Assembly (NCBI RefSeq): GCF_036248275.1
Contig: NZ_CP109181.1
Location: 2,914,001 to 2,978,000 of the forward strand
Reading direction: 5' to 3'
Length of the DNA stretch: 64,000 bases
DNA from: Streptomyces sp. NBC_01716
GTDB taxonomy: Bacteria > Actinomycetota > Actinomycetes > Streptomycetales > Streptomycetaceae
Below the pieces are notes generated by a model, which made no database searches, was not told the DNA's origin, and saw nothing but the letters and a program-made list of their open reading frames with translations. Below are positions 1 through 7,114 of this stretch, in pieces (position 1 is the stretch's first letter; every line of letters starts with the position of its first letter). Position numbers and translations under genes: made by a program.

Positions 1-228
1 GTCGAAGGACGGCTCCGGGCCGGCCGCTCGCTCGGGGACGCTGTCGGCGGGTCCGGTGACCGGCGCCCGGTCGGGACCCTGGGGGTTTTCATCGGTGACC
101 GGCGACAGTTCCGTCGTCTCCTCAGTGATCCGGTGCTCCGGTACGTCGGAGTCCCGCGGTATCGCGCGCCCCGTAGCCGGGCGGCTCCACCACTTCGCCT
201 TGGGTCCGGTGGCCTTGCCGTCGTCCAT
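1..228 (-). CDS. HtrA/DegP-like trypsin-like serine protease, N-terminal fragment
   Basis: The gene starts at ATG 228 and stays open to base 1, so only the first 76 residues are visible. It begins MDDGKATGPKAKWWSRP and continues as an acidic, proline-rich, probably disordered cytoplasmic segment; the membrane helix, trypsin-like domain and any PDZ domain would lie outside the window. The call rests mainly on position: it follows an ECF sigma factor and its anti-sigma factor on the same strand, 89 bases after the anti-sigma stop, as in the M. tuberculosis sigE-rseA-htrA operon. Such proteases are membrane-tethered quality-control enzymes facing the cell wall. The catalytic triad cannot be checked here. 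Confidence 0.6.
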   Translation of the reverse strand, partial: MDDGKATGPKAKWWSRPATGRAIPRDSDVPEHRITEETTELSPVTDENPQGPDRAPVTGPADSVPERAAGPEPSFD

Positions 229-317
229 GCTCTCCCCGCACCTGCCTCGTCCGTGCCCCGATCAGGCACCCCTGCAGGGATTCAACCAGGTTTACGAATG
301 TTCGCGCAGGGACCCTG

Positions 318-1202
318 TCACCGACGCTGCGAAAGCGGCACGCCGGGCTGTGTGGGTGCGGCGAGGTGGGTGGGGTCGGGTGTGGCGGTAGGTGTGGTCG
401 TTCCGGGATTGGCGGCCATCTGGAACGCCGTACCCGTAGGACGTATCAAGGGCGCCCCCGGGTAGTGGATGAGGACCGCCGACTGGAACGGGTGGGGAGT
501 GAGCGGTGCCTGCATCGTGCCGGGAGCGAGCACCGGCGCGCTGTCGACGGACTGCGGAAGGATGGCACCCCGCTCGCCGCCCTGCCTGCCCCGCGTCGCG
601 CTGCCGGGCGGTGTGGTGGCCCTGGTCAGCGGCGTGATGCTGTTGGGCGCACCGGCCCCGCGCGCGGCGGTGTCGGCCGTGGCACCCATGGGCAGCGCGC
701 CGCCCAGGGCCATCGCGGCGAAGGACACCGCGCTCGCGGCGGCGAAGGCGAACCTCCGGCCGCGCCAGGGTGAGCGCTCGGCCTCGACACGTCCGACCTC
801 GTGGATCCTGAAGCCGGCACCGGAGCTGGAGCCGCCGCGCAGAGGTGACCCGTGGGGTCCGGCCGGGCGGTAGCCGAACGCGTCGCTCCGCACGCCGAAG
901 ACGCCGTTGCCGAACGCCGAACCGTCGAACGGACCAGGGGGCTCGTCCTCGTCCTTCTCGGTGGCTCCGCCGGGCAGCCCCTGGAGACGGGCGAGAAATC
1001 CTTCGGACAGCGGCGGCGGCGCCGACTGCGCGAACGCGTTCTTCAGCCGGCGCTGGGCGTCGGCCTCCGCCTTGCACCTGGCGCAGGTGGCGAGGTGCGC
1101 CAGCACACGCTCCCTGGCGTCGTGACCGAGCTCCCCGTCCACCAGGGCGGCGAGCCGGTCCCCCAGGTGCTGCTCTGCGGGGGTCGGACCTGTGCCACTC
1201 AC
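318..1202 (-). CDS. rseA: Zinc-type anti-sigma factor, RseA-like, single membrane span
   Basis: About 294 residues. The cytoplasmic N-terminus carries the zinc-associated anti-sigma motif HLATCARC (H-x3-C-x2-C, residues 36-43). It is followed by a linker, one hydrophobic span (around [19 protein letters not shown]) and a Pro/Thr/Ala-rich tail predicted outside the membrane. The start is GTG at 1202, which overlaps the sigma-factor stop as GTGA, so the two are translationally coupled. A longer upstream frame exists but lies inside the sigma gene. The predicted role is to hold the cognate SigE-type factor inactive until envelope stress; the H-x3-C-x2-C type can be redox- or proteolysis-sensitive. 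The link to the sigma factor is inferred from operon structure and motif. Confidence 0.88.
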   Translation of the reverse strand: MSGTGPTPAEQHLGDRLAALVDGELGHDARERVLAHLATCARCKAEADAQRRLKNAFAQSAPPPLSEGFLARLQGLPGGATEKDEDEPPGPFDGSAFGNGVFGVRSDAFGYRPAGPHGSPLRGGSSSGAGFRIHEVGRVEAERSPWRGRRFAFAAASAVSFAAMALGGALPMGATADTAARGAGAPNSITPLTRATTPPGSATRGRQGGERGAILPQSVDSAPVLAPGTMQAPLTPHPFQSAVLIHYPGAPLIRPTGTAFQMAANPGTTTPTATPDPTHLAAPTQPGVPLSQRR

Positions 1203-1957
1203 GCGAGTCCGCCCTCCCCGGCAACGCTCGCGAACGTGCGCTGCTCGGCCCGAGCCTCGGGGGAACGGTGCTGAAGGGCCTTGCGCAGATGCGAACGGCC
1301 ACGGTGGATCCTGCTGCGCACCGTGCCGAGCTTCACACCGAGCGTGGCGGCGATTTCCTCGTACGACAGTCCCTCGATGTCGCACAGGACGACCGCGGCC
1401 CGGAATTCGGGAGCGAGGGTGTCCAGCGCCTGCTGCACGTCGGCGTCGAAGTGGGTGTCGTGGAAGACCTGCTGCGGCGAGGGCTCACGGCTGGGCAGGC
1501 GCTCCGCCGCGTCCTCACCGAGCGCGTCGAACCGGATCCGCTGCTTACGGCGGACCATGTCCAGGAAGAGATTGGTGGTGATGCGGTGCAGCCAGCCCTC
1601 GAACGTGCCGGGGGTGTACGTCGACAGCGACCTGAAGACCCGGACGAAGACTTCCTGGGTCAGATCCTCGGCGTCGTGCTGGTTGCCCGTGAGACGGTAG
1701 GCAAGGCGGTACACGCGGGCGCTGTGCGTGCTGACGATCTCCTCCCAGCTGGGAGGCGTCCACGCCTGCGATTCCGCATCCGATGCGAAGGTCGCCGTAA
1801 CTGCGGAGTCGGTCGAGCGAGAACGGTCAGCGAAGTTGGTCACGGATTTCGGCTCACCGGCCGACCTGAGAAAGCGCTTCAGCGCTCCTCCCCGATCCGC
1901 AGGCGCAGCCGCACCTCCCCTATCGACTCTGGTGGTGTCCAGCGGAGCACCTACCAT
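1199..1957 (-). CDS. sigE: ECF RNA polymerase sigma factor, SigE-type
   Basis: A 252-residue ECF sigma factor. Region 2 lies at residues 71-140 ([20 protein letters not shown], then [15 protein letters not shown]) and region 4 at about 172-228 ([20 protein letters not shown]). I chose ATG 1957, preceded by GCGAGG. The frame also runs back to ATG 2041 and GTG 2053, but those added codons include TCA, AAA, TCT, TAT and CTA, unlike the GC3-rich body, so they are probably untranslated leader. It is cotranscribed with the anti-sigma gene (GTGA overlap) and the HtrA-like protease. The closest named relative by context is M. tuberculosis SigE, an envelope-stress factor; it should not be confused with S. 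coelicolor SigE (SCO3356), which sits elsewhere. Confidence 0.92.
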   Translation of the reverse strand: MVGAPLDTTRVDRGGAAAPADRGGALKRFLRSAGEPKSVTNFADRSRSTDSAVTATFASDAESQAWTPPSWEEIVSTHSARVYRLAYRLTGNQHDAEDLTQEVFVRVFRSLSTYTPGTFEGWLHRITTNLFLDMVRRKQRIRFDALGEDAAERLPSREPSPQQVFHDTHFDADVQQALDTLAPEFRAAVVLCDIEGLSYEEIAATLGVKLGTVRSRIHRGRSHLRKALQHRSPEARAEQRTFASVAGEGGLA

Positions 1958-2141
1958 AGCTACCTCGCCCGTTAGCTCCGGATAAGAATCTTTGCCTGAA
2001 TTTGCGACCGGTTCCAGGTCTTGTTCCAGCTCTTCATCCATGCGTTCCCCCACCCCCTCTTAACGCCCGGTCCCATCAGCGGGTTCCCGCGTGCAGCGGA
2101 TACAGTCACCGGTGCGCCAACTACGGGGACAGGAGAGGGTC

Positions 2142-2777
2142 ATTACCGCCAACCGGCAGACAAGCTGGGCGTTCGCCGACGCTTTTGTCGCCGAGGACGA
2201 GGCACTGCGCTGGGCCCGCGACAGGGCCCGGGACATGGGGCTCCGCTCGGTGTCACCGGGCACGGGCGCCGCGCTTCGTCTGCTTGCCGCCACGGCGGGC
2301 GCCAAGGCGGTGGCGGAGATCGGCACGGGCACCGGTGTCTCCGGGATCTATCTCCTCAGCGGCATGCGGTCCGACGGCGTGCTGACCACGGTCGACACGG
2401 AGCCGGAGCGGCAGCAGTTCGCCCGCGAGGCGTTCCGCGCGGCCGGTTTCACCAACAATCGCGCGCGCTTCATTCCCGGCCGGGCCCGCGACGTACTCCC
2501 CCGGCTCGCCGACGGCGGGTACGACCTCGTCTTCTGCGACGGGGATCGGCTCGAATGCCTCGACTATCTCGCTGAATCGTTGCGCCTGCTTCGGCCCGGG
2601 GGCCTCGTCTGCTTCGAGGGCGTCTTCGCGGACGGCCGTACGGTCGATTCGGCGGCCCAGCCCCACGAGGTACTGCGGCTGCGCGAGCTGCTGCGTACGG
2701 TGCGGGAGATGCAGGACGAGCTGCTGCCGTCGCTGCTGCCGGTGGGCGACGGGCTGCTCTGCGCCGTACGCCGCTGA
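2142..2777 (+). CDS. SAM-dependent O-methyltransferase (Rv1220c-like)
   Basis: Class I methyltransferase of the O-methyltransferase (family 3) type. The SAM-binding loop is VAEIGTGTGVSGIYLLSG, followed by an acidic residue after the second strand (TTVDTEPER) and the DLVFCDGD motif. The substrate is unknown. It is divergent from sigE, as Rv1220c is in M. tuberculosis. Start choice: the ribosome site AGGAGAGG (2131-2138) stands six bases before ATT 2142, and codons after ATT are GC3-rich. The upstream in-frame GTG codons at 2112 and 2091 would translate through the ribosome site with rare codons (CTA, GGA, AGG). I therefore favour the unusual ATT start, giving 211 residues; GTG 2112 is the alternative. 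Confidence 0.85.
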   Translation: MTANRQTSWAFADAFVAEDEALRWARDRARDMGLRSVSPGTGAALRLLAATAGAKAVAEIGTGTGVSGIYLLSGMRSDGVLTTVDTEPERQQFAREAFRAAGFTNNRARFIPGRARDVLPRLADGGYDLVFCDGDRLECLDYLAESLRLLRPGGLVCFEGVFADGRTVDSAAQPHEVLRLRELLRTVREMQDELLPSLLPVGDGLLCAVRR

Positions 2778-2810
2778 CCCGCCTTCCGTAGGCTGACCCG
2801 CCTTCCGTAG
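2773..2810. repeat. Tandem duplication across the methyltransferase stop codon
   Basis: The 19-base unit GCTGACCCGCCTTCCGTAG occurs twice, head to tail and identical (2773-2791 and 2792-2810). The first copy contains the TGA stop (2775-2777) of the methyltransferase gene. It looks like a recent slippage duplication. Confidence 0.9.
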
Positions 2811-2838
2811 GAGGACACGAGGCAGGGAACGGCATAAA

Positions 2839-2876
2839 GCTGCCCCGGCACGGAGGTACGTCCGCGACGGGGCAGC
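2839..2876. terminator. Hairpin between convergent genes
   Basis: Arms GCTGCCCCG (2839-2847) and CGGGGCAGC (2868-2876) with a 20-base loop that itself contains CGGA/TCCG. It lies between the ends of the methyltransferase (+) and the DUF3117 gene (-), so it probably terminates both. Confidence 0.6.
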
Positions 2877-2900
2877 ACGAGAGTGCGCGTTCTGTCCGCG

Positions 2901-3068
2901 TCAGCCGACGACCTTCTTCAGAGCGTCGCCCAGCGCATCCGCCTCGTCGGGGGTCAGCTCGACGACCAGCCGACCGCCGCCTTCGAGCGGAACGCGCATG
3001 ACGATGCCCCGCCCCTCCTTGGTCACCTCGAGCGGGCCGTCGCCCGTCCGCGGCTTCATGGCCGCCAT
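2901..3068 (-). CDS. DUF3117 family small protein (Rv1211-like)
   Basis: A 55-residue protein beginning MAAMKPRTGDGPLEVTKEG and ending ADALGDALKKVVG; near-invariant sequence of this kind is typical of actinobacterial DUF3117. The start is ATG 3068, preceded by a strong AAGGGGA ribosome site. The predicted fold is a short beta-rich body and a C-terminal helix; there is no membrane segment or catalytic motif. The function is unknown. It keeps its place near the sigE and tagA genes, as Rv1211 does in mycobacteria. Confidence 0.9.
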   Translation of the reverse strand: MAAMKPRTGDGPLEVTKEGRGIVMRVPLEGGGRLVVELTPDEADALGDALKKVVG

Positions 3069-3393
3069 GCTCGTTCCCCTTCCTGAAACCAGCTCATCAC
3101 CGCCGGCGGCCCCATGACAGGCGCTGTGTCACCGGCATCGAACACATTGCTTCCAGGCCATTATCCCGCATGGCGGGACCCGATGACCAACATCGGACGG
3201 CATCGCTTACGCAACGCGCTCTCTCAAAACGACTCAATTCGGCGATCCGCCTGCGATACTTCGCCGCTGTTCAGGGCTGCGCGGCCGTGGATTCTTTGAC
3301 GCAGGTCACATGCCGACCTGCGGTGATCTCCGCCATGCTGGGGCCCGACAGGACAGCTGGACGGGCAGTCAGAGTCGCGGAGGAGATTCGATC
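3069..3393. other. Divergent intergenic region, DUF3117 / enoyl-CoA hydratase
   Basis: This 325-base gap lies between two divergent starts. A short open frame on the plus strand has no Streptomyces-like codon bias and no ribosome site, so I see no gene. It should hold both promoters; the only clear structure is the inverted repeat listed at 3296-3321. Confidence 0.6.
3296..3321 (+). promoter_or_regulatory. TTGACG box abutting an inverted repeat, upstream of enoyl-CoA hydratase
   Basis: TTGACG (3296-3301) runs directly into GCAGGTC (3301-3307), a 7-base spacer, and GACCTGC (3315-3321), a perfect 7-base inverted repeat 73 bases before the enoyl-CoA hydratase start. Its size suits a TetR- or GntR-type dimer site. 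No good -10 box is seen, so the promoter part is tentative. Confidence 0.35.
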
Positions 3394-4194
3394 ATGGCCG
3401 ACACGGTGCTGTACAAGGTGGCCGACGGGTTGGCGACCGTCACGATCAACCGGCCCGAGGCCATGAACGCGCTGAACATCGCGGCCAAGGTCGCCCTGCG
3501 GGACGCGCTGCGTACCGCCGCGGACGACCCCGCCGTACGGGCCGTGCTCCTCACCGCCACCGGGCGGGCCTTCTGCGTGGGGCAGGACCTGAAGGAGCAT
3601 GTCTCCCTCCTGGCGGCCGACACGGCCGACGGCAGCGGCGGGACCATGCGGACCGTCGGCGAGCACTACAACCCCATCGTGCGGGCCCTGACCGAGATGC
3701 CGAAGCCGGTCGTGGCGGGGGTCAACGGGGTGGCGGCGGGGGCGGGGTTCGGCTTCGCGCTCGCCTGCGACTACCGCGTGGTGGCCGACACGGCCTCCTT
3801 CAACACCTCGTTCGCGGGGGTGGCACTGACGGCCGACTCCGGCGTGTCGTGGACGCTGCCACGGCTGATCGGCGGGAGCAGGGCGGCGGACCTCCTGATG
3901 TTCCCGCGGTCGGTCACGGCGGAGCAGGCGTACGAGCTGGGGATCGTCAACAAGCTGGTCCCCGCGGCCGACCTCGCCTCCGAGGCGGCGGCGGTCGCGC
4001 GGACCCTCGCGGAGGGCCCCACACTGGCGTACGCGGCGCTGAAGGAGTCCCTGGCGTACGGCGCCGGCCATTCGCTGGCCGAGACGCTGGAGAAGGAGGA
4101 CGAACTCCAGAACCGGGCGGGCGCGTCGCAGGACCACGGCATCGCGGTCCAGGCCTTCCTCGCCAAGGCGAAGCCGCGCTACGTGGGCCGCTGA
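3394..4194 (+). CDS. Enoyl-CoA hydratase/isomerase family protein (PaaG-like)
   Basis: A 266-residue crotonase-fold protein. GRAFCVGQDLKEH and VAGVNGVAAGAGFGFALACD supply the acyl-CoA-binding and oxyanion-hole loops. The segment LTADSGVSWTLPRLIG has Asp where hydratases usually carry the second catalytic Glu; this resembles PaaG-type isomerases rather than classical hydratases. The start is ATG 3394 with GGAGGAG upstream. A longer frame to the left lacks coding bias. It probably acts on 2-enoyl or ring-cleaved CoA thioesters, but no pathway genes sit beside it, so the substrate is open. Confidence 0.85.
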   Translation: MADTVLYKVADGLATVTINRPEAMNALNIAAKVALRDALRTAADDPAVRAVLLTATGRAFCVGQDLKEHVSLLAADTADGSGGTMRTVGEHYNPIVRALTEMPKPVVAGVNGVAAGAGFGFALACDYRVVADTASFNTSFAGVALTADSGVSWTLPRLIGGSRAADLLMFPRSVTAEQAYELGIVNKLVPAADLASEAAAVARTLAEGPTLAYAALKESLAYGAGHSLAETLEKEDELQNRAGASQDHGIAVQAFLAKAKPRYVGR

Positions 4195-4229
4195 CCGGGC
4201 CCGGGGGGCCGGGGGTCGGCCGGGATCCC

Positions 4230-4826
4230 CTACACGTCGGCGAGCTGCCGGCGGACCAGGCAGCCGGCCAGGTGGTCGTCGACCAGGCCGCAGGCCTGCA
4301 TCAGCGCGTACGCCGTCGTGGGGCCCACGAACCGGATGCCGCGCTTCTTGAGCGCCTTCGCCAGTGCGGTGGACTCGTCGCTGACCGGCGGGACGTCCCC
4401 GACCGTCTTCGGTACCGGGCGCGTCGCCGGGTCCGGGGCGTACGACCAGATGAGGGTGTCCAGTTCGCCGGCGGACCAGCCGGCCAGCTCGCGCGCGTTG
4501 GCGAGGGTGGCATCGATCTTGGCGCGGTTGCGGATGATGCCCTCGTCGGTCAGCAGCCGCGCGGCGTCCGCGTCGGTGAAGGCGGCGACGGCCGGGATGT
4601 GGAAACCCGCGAAGGCCCGGCGGAAGCCCTCGCGGCGGCGCAGGATCGTGATCCAGGAGAGGCCGGACTGGAACGCCTCCAGGCACAGCCGCTCGAACAG
4701 CGCGTCGTCGCCGTGGACGGGGCGCCCCCACTCCTCGTCGTGGTACTTGACGTAGTCCTCGGTCGACAGGCCCCAGGGACAGCGCAGCTCGCCGTCCGGG
4801 CCCGCCACCGCTCCGCCGTCGGTCAC
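4230..4826 (-). CDS. tagA: DNA-3-methyladenine glycosylase I
   Basis: A 198-residue Tag-family base-excision enzyme that removes N3-methyladenine from alkylated DNA. Family marks are the N-terminal LRCPWG, YVKYHDEEWGRPV (zinc-ligand His and the Glu-Trp pair of the base pocket), SGLSWITILRRREGFRRAF, and the C-terminal DDHLAGC (H-x3-C zinc ligands). The start is GTG 4826, overlapping the stop of the DivIVA-like gene as GTGA, so the pair is coupled. The length is normal for the family. The tagA/DivIVA-like pair matches Rv1210/Rv1209. Confidence 0.92.
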   Translation of the reverse strand: MTDGGAVAGPDGELRCPWGLSTEDYVKYHDEEWGRPVHGDDALFERLCLEAFQSGLSWITILRRREGFRRAFAGFHIPAVAAFTDADAARLLTDEGIIRNRAKIDATLANARELAGWSAGELDTLIWSYAPDPATRPVPKTVGDVPPVSDESTALAKALKKRGIRFVGPTTAYALMQACGLVDDHLAGCLVRRQLADV

Positions 4827-5176
4827 CGCTGGTCCTCCTCGCCCGGGTTCCTGAAAAGGTCGGGCCCACCGACCGCCGCCGCCTGGGCGCCCGCGAGGGT
4901 GGACTCCAGCTCGGCGATCCGGGAGTCCCGCTCGGCCAGCTCGGCGCCGACCCTGGCGAGCACCTCGTCCACGTCCGCCATCCGGTAGCCCCTGAGGGCG
5001 ACCGGCAGCCGCAGGGCCTCTATGTCGGCCCGGCCCACCGGGCGTGTCGTGGGCAGCGGGTCCACGAGGAGTTCGGGCGCGGTCTCGGGCAGCACCTCGC
5101 GGTCGCCGCCGCCGACCACCGCGAGGGTGACCGAGGCCACCACCACGACCATCGCGATGAGCAAGAACAGGAACAC
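4823..5176 (-). CDS. Membrane-anchored DivIVA-domain protein (Rv1209-like)
   Basis: 117 residues: an N-terminal membrane helix (MFLFLLIAMVVVVASVTLAV), a linker, then a DivIVA-type motif (LPVALRGYRMADVDEVLARV) that starts a short coiled coil (LAERDSRIAELESTLAGAQ). The start is GTG 5176 with GGGGAGA upstream. DivIVA domains recognise curved membrane at poles and septa; this short form with its own membrane helix may be a minor cell-envelope scaffold. It is cotranscribed with tagA and divergent from folP2-like. The function is inferred from the domain only. Confidence 0.85.
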   Translation of the reverse strand: MFLFLLIAMVVVVASVTLAVVGGGDREVLPETAPELLVDPLPTTRPVGRADIEALRLPVALRGYRMADVDEVLARVGAELAERDSRIAELESTLAGAQAAAVGGPDLFRNPGEEDQR

Positions 5177-5227
5177 GTGCTTCTCCCCGGGGCAGGAAAA
5201 CGTCCGGTGCCGATCGTGCCACGCGGG

Positions 5228-5250
5228 ACCGACAGTTAGGGTCTGTCGGT
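5228..5250. promoter_or_regulatory. Inverted repeat in the DivIVA-like / folP2 divergent region
   Basis: ACCGACAG (5228-5235), spacer TTAGGGT, CTGTCGGT (5243-5250): perfect 8-base arms. The spacer includes TAGGGT, which could pass for a -10 box reading rightward, though no -35 was found. It is a candidate operator or start region. Confidence 0.35.
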
Positions 5251-5322
5251 TGGGTCAGGGCGGATCAGGGAGCGGAGTCCGGTGGCGTGGATCGCAAGGC
5301 GGAGTCGGGCGGTGACCAGGGG

Positions 5323-6195
5323 ATGAGCGACGGCACCCTGCGGCTGGGGCGGCGGGAGTTCGGCCCGTACGAGCCGGTGATCATGGCCATCGTCAACCGG
5401 ACCCCGGACTCCTTCTACGACCAGGGCGCGACCTTCCGCGACCAGCCGGCACTCGACCGGGTGGAGCGGGCGGTCTCCGAGGGCGCCGCGATCATCGACA
5501 TCGGCGGCGTGAAGGCGGGGCCCGGCGACGAGGTGACGGCCAAGGAGGAGGCGCGCCGGACGGTCGGTTTCGTCGCCGAGGTACGCAGGCGCCACCCGGA
5601 CGTGGTGATCAGCGTCGACACCTGGCGGCACGAGGTCGGCGAGGCGGTCTGCGAGGCGGGCGCCGATGTGCTCAACGACGCCTGGGGCGGGGTCGATCCG
5701 GCGCTCGCCGAGGTCGCCGCGCGGTACGGCGCGGGGCTGGTCTGCACGCACGCGGGCGGGGCCGAGCCCCGGACCCGGCCGCACCGGGTCGCGTACGACG
5801 ACGTGGTCGAGGACATTCTCCGGGTGACGCTCGGGCTGGCCGACCGGGCGGTGGAGCTGGGCGTCCGCCGGGACGCGATCATGATCGATCCGGGGCACGA
5901 CTTCGGGAAGAGCACCCGGCATTCTCTGGAGGCGACCCGCAGGCTGGGCGAGATGACGGAGACCGGCTGGCCGGTGCTCGTGTCACTGTCCAACAAGGAC
6001 TTCGTCGGCGAGACCCTCGACAGACCGGTGAAGGAGCGGGTGATCGGGACGCTCGCGACGACCGCCGTCTCGGCCTGGCTCGGCGCGCGGATCTACCGCG
6101 TGCACGAGGTGGCCGAGACGAAGCAGGTGCTGGACATGGTGGCGTCGATCGCGGGCCACCGGCCCCCGGCGGTGGCTCGCCGGGGGCTGGCCTAG
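5323..6195 (+). CDS. folP2: Dihydropteroate synthase homologue, FolP2 type
   Basis: A pterin-binding TIM barrel of about 290 residues. DHPS landmarks: IMAIVNRTPDSFYDQG (loop 1), AAIIDIGGVKAGPG, VVISVDTWR, DVLNDAWGG, IDPGHDFGKS and the closing YRVHEVAET. The first loop reads NRTPDSF instead of the usual NVTPDSF, and the segment after IDIGG reads VKAGPG where folate-making enzymes have an STRPG-like motif; these match the FolP2 group, whose M. tuberculosis member is reported to lack DHPS activity. Folate synthesis is therefore doubtful. ATG 5323 was chosen; an in-frame GTG at 5287 would add 12 residues and cannot be excluded. Confidence 0.85.
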   Translation: MSDGTLRLGRREFGPYEPVIMAIVNRTPDSFYDQGATFRDQPALDRVERAVSEGAAIIDIGGVKAGPGDEVTAKEEARRTVGFVAEVRRRHPDVVISVDTWRHEVGEAVCEAGADVLNDAWGGVDPALAEVAARYGAGLVCTHAGGAEPRTRPHRVAYDDVVEDILRVTLGLADRAVELGVRRDAIMIDPGHDFGKSTRHSLEATRRLGEMTETGWPVLVSLSNKDFVGETLDRPVKERVIGTLATTAVSAWLGARIYRVHEVAETKQVLDMVASIAGHRPPAVARRGLA

Positions 6196-6229
6196 GGCGT
6201 GTTTGAGAAGTCCCGTCTGGGGCCCGGCG

Positions 6230-6979
6230 CTACTTGCCGGTCTCCTTGGTCACCAGCGCCACCGCCTCGTCCACGTCGTCCGTGACGTGGAACAGCAGCA
6301 GGTCCTTCTCCGACGCCTTGCCCTGTGCCACGACGGTGTCCCGCAGCCAGTCGATGAGACCGGTCCAGTACCGCGTCCCGAAGAGGACGATGGGGAAGCG
6401 GGTCACCTTGCGGGTCTGGACCAGCGTGAGCGCCTCGAACAGTTCGTCCAGCGTGCCGAGGCCGCCGGGCAGCACCACGAAGCCCTGCGCATACTTCACA
6501 AACATCGTTTTCCGGACAAAGAAGTAACGGAAGTTGACCCCGATGTCGACGTGCGGGTTGAGCCCCTGCTCGAAGGGCAGCTCGATACCGAGCCCGACGG
6601 AGATGCCCTTCGCCTCCCGCGCGCCCTTGTTCGCCGCCTCCATCGCGCCGGGGCCACCGCCCGTGATCACCGCGAAACCGGCCTCGACCAGTGCCCGGCC
6701 GATCCGGACGCCCGACTCGTAGTCCGGCGAGTCGACGGGCGTGCGGGCCGAGCCGAAGACGCTGATGGCGCTGGGGAGTTCGGCGAGCGCGCCGAAGCCC
6801 TCCACGAACTCGGACTGGATGCGCATGACCCGCCAGGGATCGGTGTGCACCCACTCGGAGTCGCCCTCGGTGTCCAGCAGCCGCTGGTCGGTGGTGCCCG
6901 GCTGCACCTGGTCCCGGCGACGCAGCACCGGCCCGAGACGCTGCGTGTCCGGCTTCCGTGCTTCCTCAGGACTGCCCAT
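6230..6979 (-). CDS. LOG-family Rossmann protein (TIGR00730, often misnamed lysine decarboxylase)
   Basis: 249 residues. It has the two nucleotide-monophosphate phosphoribohydrolase motifs: GGGPGAMEAANKGA and LPGGLGTLDELFEA (PGGxGTxxE). Characterised LOG proteins release free cytokinin bases from nucleoside 5'-monophosphates, so purine-nucleotide hydrolysis is the likeliest chemistry. The first 70 residues are an extension not found in minimal LOGs, placing this in the longer actinobacterial subgroup. The start is ATG 6979 with GGAGGGAG upstream; an earlier in-frame ATG at 7039 lacks a site. It lies between folP2 and dapE, as Rv1205 does. Confidence 0.88.
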   Translation of the reverse strand: MGSPEEARKPDTQRLGPVLRRRDQVQPGTTDQRLLDTEGDSEWVHTDPWRVMRIQSEFVEGFGALAELPSAISVFGSARTPVDSPDYESGVRIGRALVEAGFAVITGGGPGAMEAANKGAREAKGISVGLGIELPFEQGLNPHVDIGVNFRYFFVRKTMFVKYAQGFVVLPGGLGTLDELFEALTLVQTRKVTRFPIVLFGTRYWTGLIDWLRDTVVAQGKASEKDLLLFHVTDDVDEAVALVTKETGK

Positions 6980-7114
6980 GGACTGCTCCCTCCGCTGCTG
7001 TGCCAGTTCCGGGCCAGCGTAGATCCATGGAGGTGACAACCGGCGAAATTCCGGCGGTCCGTCCGACTCCTCCGGCCGTACCGGCCGCCCACACCCCGCC
7101 GGACAAGACGGGTC

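Noticed and set aside
3271..4869. Minus-strand open frame of 532 codons spanning tagA and the enoyl-CoA hydratase
   Set aside because: It is out of frame with tagA and antisense to the hydratase; Arg/Gly-rich shadow.
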